A DNA stretch of 64,000 nt from JBIOHP01 sp044449065. GTDB taxonomy: Bacteria > Bacteroidota > Ignavibacteria > UBA10030 > SZUA-254. The stretch's first letter is position 1. Each line of letters starts with the position of its first letter. This document shows positions 61,226 through 64,000 of this stretch, piece after piece. The translations under genes were made by a program, and so were the position numbers. Under the pieces are notes generated by a model. That model saw only the letters and a program-made list of their open reading frames with translations, ran no database searches and was not told the DNA's origin. Location of the stretch: positions 3,958-67,957 of the forward strand of contig JBIOHP010000022.1 in NCBI GenBank assembly GCA_044449065.1, given 5' to 3'.

Positions 61226-61559
61226 TATCACATTCTATACAAGATCACTCTCCCGCAAAAAATCGTTGCGGGACAAATCTACTACTCCTTGAAGAGCCGG
61301 TATGAAAAATCAATTGGTGTAGTAGCCGATCACCGATCGGCGTGTTATATATAATTATTTCGTCCGTCCGCGACGGGCTACTACATTAACAAACTATTTA
61401 TCACACAGTCTCTGAAAATGGAGGGTATTTTAACCAACGAGCGGTATCTTCTGCGAGCATTGCATCTTATTCATTTTTATTACTATGTCAACACACTCCT
61501 AAAATTTGCTTTTGATATAATATATATGTATATATGTACATATATCAATATATATTATA
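61226..61559. other. non-coding gap before sdpR-like gene
   Basis: Contains an R6 palindrome (about 61320-61340, GTAGCCGATCACCGATCGGC) and the AT-rich operator-like region at 61511-61559. No gene is supported. Confidence 0.6.
61529..61544. promoter_or_regulatory. 16-bp palindrome ahead of the ArsR-family gene
   Basis: Perfect dyad ATATATGTACATATAT about 16 bp before the start codon, within an alternating TA-rich tract. A likely autoregulatory operator; ArsR-family proteins bind similar dyads. Confidence 0.5.
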
Positions 61560-61829
61560 ATGACAGAGTATACCAATATCTTCAAAGCGCTTTCCGATCC
61601 AACGAGGCGGAAAATACTCCAGCTTCTGAAAAAGAAGAATCTGACCCCATCGGAGATTTTGGAGCAGATGGACGTCACCCAACCGACTCTTTCGCATCAC
61701 CTTGATATATTAAAACGGGCAAATATTATCGATGGGGAGCGCGAGGGACAGTTTATCCGGTATTCGTTAAATATGAGCGTGTTCGATATGGCATTGGAAT
61801 ATATGATTCAATTCACCAAAAGGAGCTAA
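61560..61829 (+). CDS. ArsR/SmtB family repressor (SdpR-like)
   Basis: An 89-residue winged-helix regulator: FKALSDPTRRKILQLL at 8-23, recognition region VTQPTLSHHLDILKRA, and wing DGEREGQFIRYSL. There are no metal-site cysteines (ELCVCDL-type motif absent), which fits SdpR-type autorepressors that are inactivated by their SdpI partner. It lies 4 bp before the SdpI-like gene. A palindrome covers the region ahead of its start. The pairing sdpR-sdpI in Bacillus controls immunity to a killing factor; no sdpC-like toxin is here. Confidence 0.88.
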   Translation: MTEYTNIFKALSDPTRRKILQLLKKKNLTPSEILEQMDVTQPTLSHHLDILKRANIIDGEREGQFIRYSLNMSVFDMALEYMIQFTKRS

Positions 61830-61833
61830 CACC

Positions 61834-62505
61834 ATGAAATGGAATATTAAAAGAGATCTTCTGCCGATCGGCGTAATCATCGTCTTCATCATTATTTCCC
61901 TGTACTTTTATTCTGTATTGCCGGAGACGGTTCCATCGCATTTCAATAGAGCAGGAGAGCCGGATGGATATTCATCAAAAACGTTTCTTGTTCTGTTCGG
62001 CATAGGAGAATCATTGTTTCTCTATCTTCTGTTAACGTTTATCCCGTTCATCGATCCCTTTTGGAAAAAAATTGAAGGGAAATACAACCTCTTTCTCCTC
62101 TTCCGCGATATCGCGCTGATGTTTTCGCTCTTCATCTATGTATTGATTTTGATTTCAGCGGAGAAGGGAACGTTTGAGAAAGGCGCGTTTGGGATAGGGT
62201 TCGGGATGCTGTTTATTCTCATGGGAAATTATTTACCAAAACTTCCCCGGAATTTCTTTTTCGGTATCCGCGTGCCGTGGACGCTGGCATCCGAAGTAGT
62301 GTGGAAGAAAACGCACCTGGTGTCGGGATGGCTCTTCGTCATCGCGGGAGCTGTAATCATTCTGTTGTGTCTTTTTAATGTTCCGCTCGATATTACGCTG
62401 TTAGCCACGCTTGGTCCTGTGGTCTTATTTTCAGCGCTCATCTATCCCTTGTATCTTTATAAGAAAATTAATAAGGGTGAGGGATTGAAGAGTCCGGAAT
62501 TGTGA
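61834..62505 (+). CDS. SdpI-family membrane protein (DUF1648)
   Basis: A 223-residue integral membrane protein with six predicted helices (about 10-27, 48-68, 87-106, 120-135, 165-185, 190-210). The DUF1648 signature is LPETVPSHFNRAGEPDGY (26-45) and the SdpI-type segment is FFGIRVPWTLASEVVWKKTH. Family members confer resistance to a toxin and sequester the SdpR repressor at the membrane. AGGAG lies before the ATG. Co-transcribed with the upstream repressor. Exact role here is inferred only from the pairing. Confidence 0.87.
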   Translation: MKWNIKRDLLPIGVIIVFIIISLYFYSVLPETVPSHFNRAGEPDGYSSKTFLVLFGIGESLFLYLLLTFIPFIDPFWKKIEGKYNLFLLFRDIALMFSLFIYVLILISAEKGTFEKGAFGIGFGMLFILMGNYLPKLPRNFFFGIRVPWTLASEVVWKKTHLVSGWLFVIAGAVIILLCLFNVPLDITLLATLGPVVLFSALIYPLYLYKKINKGEGLKSPEL

Positions 62506-62584
62506 CAGGAAGCAGAGCGGATTTAAAACGCCACTCGGTCTCAGTTTTAGACCACCCTCCCGCAAAAAAAATGGGGGGACAGGC

Positions 62585-62643
62585 CCACCCCTTCCCGTCA
62601 GAATCCGCCATAGGCGGACCGGGCTGGCTCCGAGAGGATGGGG
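62585..62643 (+). repeat. R2 repeat copy c
   Basis: CCACCCCTTCCCGTCAGAAT, the TCCGCC/GGCGGA hairpin and GGGCTGGCTCCGAGAGGATG, as in copies a and b. Confidence 0.75.
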
Positions 62644-62744
62644 ACATTTTGAGGTACAACAGAGCGCCGCTCGGTTGAATATTTGATGTTCGACCCCATA
62701 GGGGTCGCGCAGGATGATTTGAGATCCTTTCTATAAATGTTAGA

Positions 62745-62840
62745 TGCCTTCGGCATCTGTTATTCACGTGCTTATCCCGAAGGGATAAAACATTTATAGA
62801 TTTATGGAATAGAAATTTCTTCGATGCCGAAGGCATCGTA
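62745..62840. repeat. GATGCC-TTCGGCATC palindrome set
   Basis: GATGCCTTCGGCATC (about 62746-62760) and the inverse GATGCCGAAGGCATC (about 62823-62837) flank TATCCCGAAGGGATA and an AT-rich AACATTTATAGATTTATGG spacer. Probably another small dispersed element. Confidence 0.65.
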
Positions 62841-63000
62841 CATCATTTATCATGGGTGGGCAGTCGACCTTCAACCGAGCGCCAGCCCGGTTGAATTTAT
62901 TTGCTCAAATGACATTCTGCGTCTATTCAAGTGATACCACACAACAATTCCCACATTCGTCCTTTCTTTTCGGAAAGAAAGGATCCGCCAAGGCGGACTA

Positions 63001-63206
63001 GAGAATTAATGACTGAATACCACCCTTCGCCTTTGGCGTGTCCCCTCCTTTTTTGAAGCCAGCCCGACTATGCTGTTCTGGCGGGGAGGGGATTAAGGGG
63101 TGGTCCAAACTCGTCCCGTCAAAAAGAGGATTGACGAGACGGGATTCAAACAATGTTTCACGTTCAATTGTATGCGATGAAAATATTCCGGGCGTCATTA
63201 ATTCTC
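63001..63206. repeat. MITE-like element R3, copy 2 (interrupted)
   Basis: Same 13-bp ends as copy 1 (63001-63013 and 63194-63206) but 58 bp longer, because a 63019-63107 segment containing R2-type sequence (GGCGGGGAGGGGATTAAGGG) replaces a 22-bp stretch of copy 1. Confidence 0.8.
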
Positions 63207-63317
63207 AGGCGACGAAAAGCTGCATACCGCATTGCATTAATTCTTTCGATTCACGCAGTCTACCGAGATGAGGCGAGCCATTCTTGTTCCTTCCATCCTA
63301 AATCCCTATCTTCATGT

Positions 63318-63737
63318 ATGAATTCCTCGTTTACCATAATCGATCACCCATCTGATATGGGGATTGAAGCCCGCGGCGCCTCGCTAAAAGAAGCATTTGA
63401 ACAGGCGGCGTACGGGCTGCTCTCGATTATCCTAGATTATTCCAAGGTTGAAATTAACAGGACGGAATTTATTCGGGTCAATGCCGCCGACCGCGAACAA
63501 TTGCTCGTCCGCTGGCTGAACGAAATTCTCTTTTGTTTCGACGGGCAGCATTTTGTGCCGAAGGTATTCTCCATAACTGAACTTTCGGATAAATCGCTCA
63601 CCGCTGAAGTGCGCGGGGAGTACTATCGTCCGGCGGGCCATCGAACGAAATTAGATGTTAAGGCGGTGACGTATCACCAGCTTGCTGTCACTACAGATAA
63701 GGATGGAGCGTTGGTGCGGGTGTTTGTGGATATTTAG
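63318..63737 (+). CDS. archease
   Basis: A 139-residue archease: a small metal-binding protein that activates the RtcB RNA ligase and broadens its nucleotide use. Family features are FTIIDHPSDMGIEARGASLKEAFEQAAYGL at the start (first acidic metal site Asp13), LLVRWLNEILFCFD, and the C-terminal KAVTYHQLAV...VRVFVDI. ATG at 63318 fits the family exactly; the open frame continues upstream into repeat R3 but that part is not coding-like. No rtcB is visible before the window ends. Confidence 0.92.
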   Translation: MNSSFTIIDHPSDMGIEARGASLKEAFEQAAYGLLSIILDYSKVEINRTEFIRVNAADREQLLVRWLNEILFCFDGQHFVPKVFSITELSDKSLTAEVRGEYYRPAGHRTKLDVKAVTYHQLAVTTDKDGALVRVFVDI

Positions 63738-64000
63738 ACTATTGGCTCATACCCCCACCCCGATACGGTAGAGTTCGCGGGGACGCGGGGGTGATGCTCC
63801 GTGGATAACAGAATGCATGTGTAGAGCGCTGCCAGAGACCACCCCCAGCCCCCTCCTTGAAGAGTCTGTGTGAAAATTCTCGAAGCAAGAGAGTCATGTT
63901 GTGGAGATGGTATTTTACTTGGAAAAAAAGAATATCAAAGAATGTTCATACGACAGCCCATCGTTTGGAAGTAATCTCCGCATAGATAAATCCGAACGGC
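63738..64000. other. non-coding end of window
   Basis: Contains a CCCCCACCCC...GGGGACGCGGGGGTG hairpin (about 63752-63794) and CCACCCCCAGCCCCCTCCTT (63840-63859), a relative of the GC-rich palindromes near larE. The last 130 bases show no clear frame. Confidence 0.5.

Larger units (their letters stand above)
62506..63317. other. 0.8-kb non-coding repeat island
   Basis: No gene is supported. It holds R2 copy c (62585-62643), GATGCCTTCGGCATC-type palindromes (62745-62840), a CCTTTCTTTTCGGAAAGAAAGG hairpin (about 62961-62982) and R3 copy 2 (63001-63206) with an inserted R2 fragment. Confidence 0.65.

Noticed and set aside
63153..63317. N-terminal extension of archease
   Set aside because: The extra 55 codons come from repeat R3, which is non-coding in its other copy; the family start is the ATG at 63318.
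63860..64000. Start of an insertion sequence at the window end
   Set aside because: GAGTCTGTGTGAAAATTCTC looked like an IS end, but no transposase-like translation is visible before the sequence stops.
1..64000. tRNA or rRNA genes
   Set aside because: No cloverleaf-like segment with a GGTTCRAAYCC arm and matching acceptor stem was noticed on either strand; a covariance search would settle it.

Overview
The window looks like a chromosomal segment of a Gram-negative bacterium of the Bacteroidota/Chlorobiota/Ignavibacteriota assemblage, most like Ignavibacteria or a close uncultured relative. Evidence: six secreted proteins, five of which end in the type IX secretion (T9SS) C-terminal sorting domain with a QNYPNPFNP-type motif; outer-membrane proteins (TolC, patatin-BamA type); few Shine-Dalgarno sequences; and many small dispersed palindromic repeats. 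No rRNA, tRNA, CRISPR array, transposase or phage gene was seen. The taxonomic call is an inference.

Layout. 1-4.2 kb: housekeeping genes on the minus strand (5' part of ileS, DUF2905 membrane protein, purine nucleoside phosphorylase, DivIVA-like protein, YggS). 4.3-7.3 kb: TPR protein, a 57-residue HicB-like protein and larE. 7.3-7.9 kb: a broken DUF559 nuclease gene between GC-rich palindromes. 7.9-12.4 kb: membrane M28 peptidase, alpha/beta hydrolase, glycosyltransferase. 12.6-18.7 kb: patatin/BamA fusion, TPR membrane protein, GT9. 18.8-19.2 kb: an intact DUF559 gene enclosed by about 35-bp inverted repeats. 19.3-26.2 kb: a coupled GH47 mannosidase and a nuclease-like unknown, STAS protein, beta-propeller protein, MFS exporter.

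26.5-47.1 kb: two AT-richer defence-type genes, a type IIG restriction-modification enzyme and a helicase-nuclease fusion, lie at the ends of a 20-kb stretch. A pair of about 190-bp repeats in inverted orientation brackets it. Between them are a nitrosative-stress pair (ric and a Crp/Fnr regulator) and four secreted beta-propeller proteins. 47.2-55.6 kb: a six-gene minus-strand cluster (response regulator, histidine kinase, PepSY-like protein, TolC, adaptor, RND pump). 55.8-61.2 kb: a duplicated-domain unknown and two more T9SS cargo proteins. 61.5-62.5 kb: sdpR/sdpI-like pair. 63.3-63.7 kb: archease.

The points most worth following are: the inverted-repeat-bounded DUF559 cassette; three MITE-like families with clear terminal inverted repeats and exchanged internal hairpins; an exactly 11-bp-phased heptamer array at 41.5 kb; and an 11-bp direct-repeat box (ATGAAA-N5-ATGAA) upstream of three genes, which suggests a small regulon for the two-component system.
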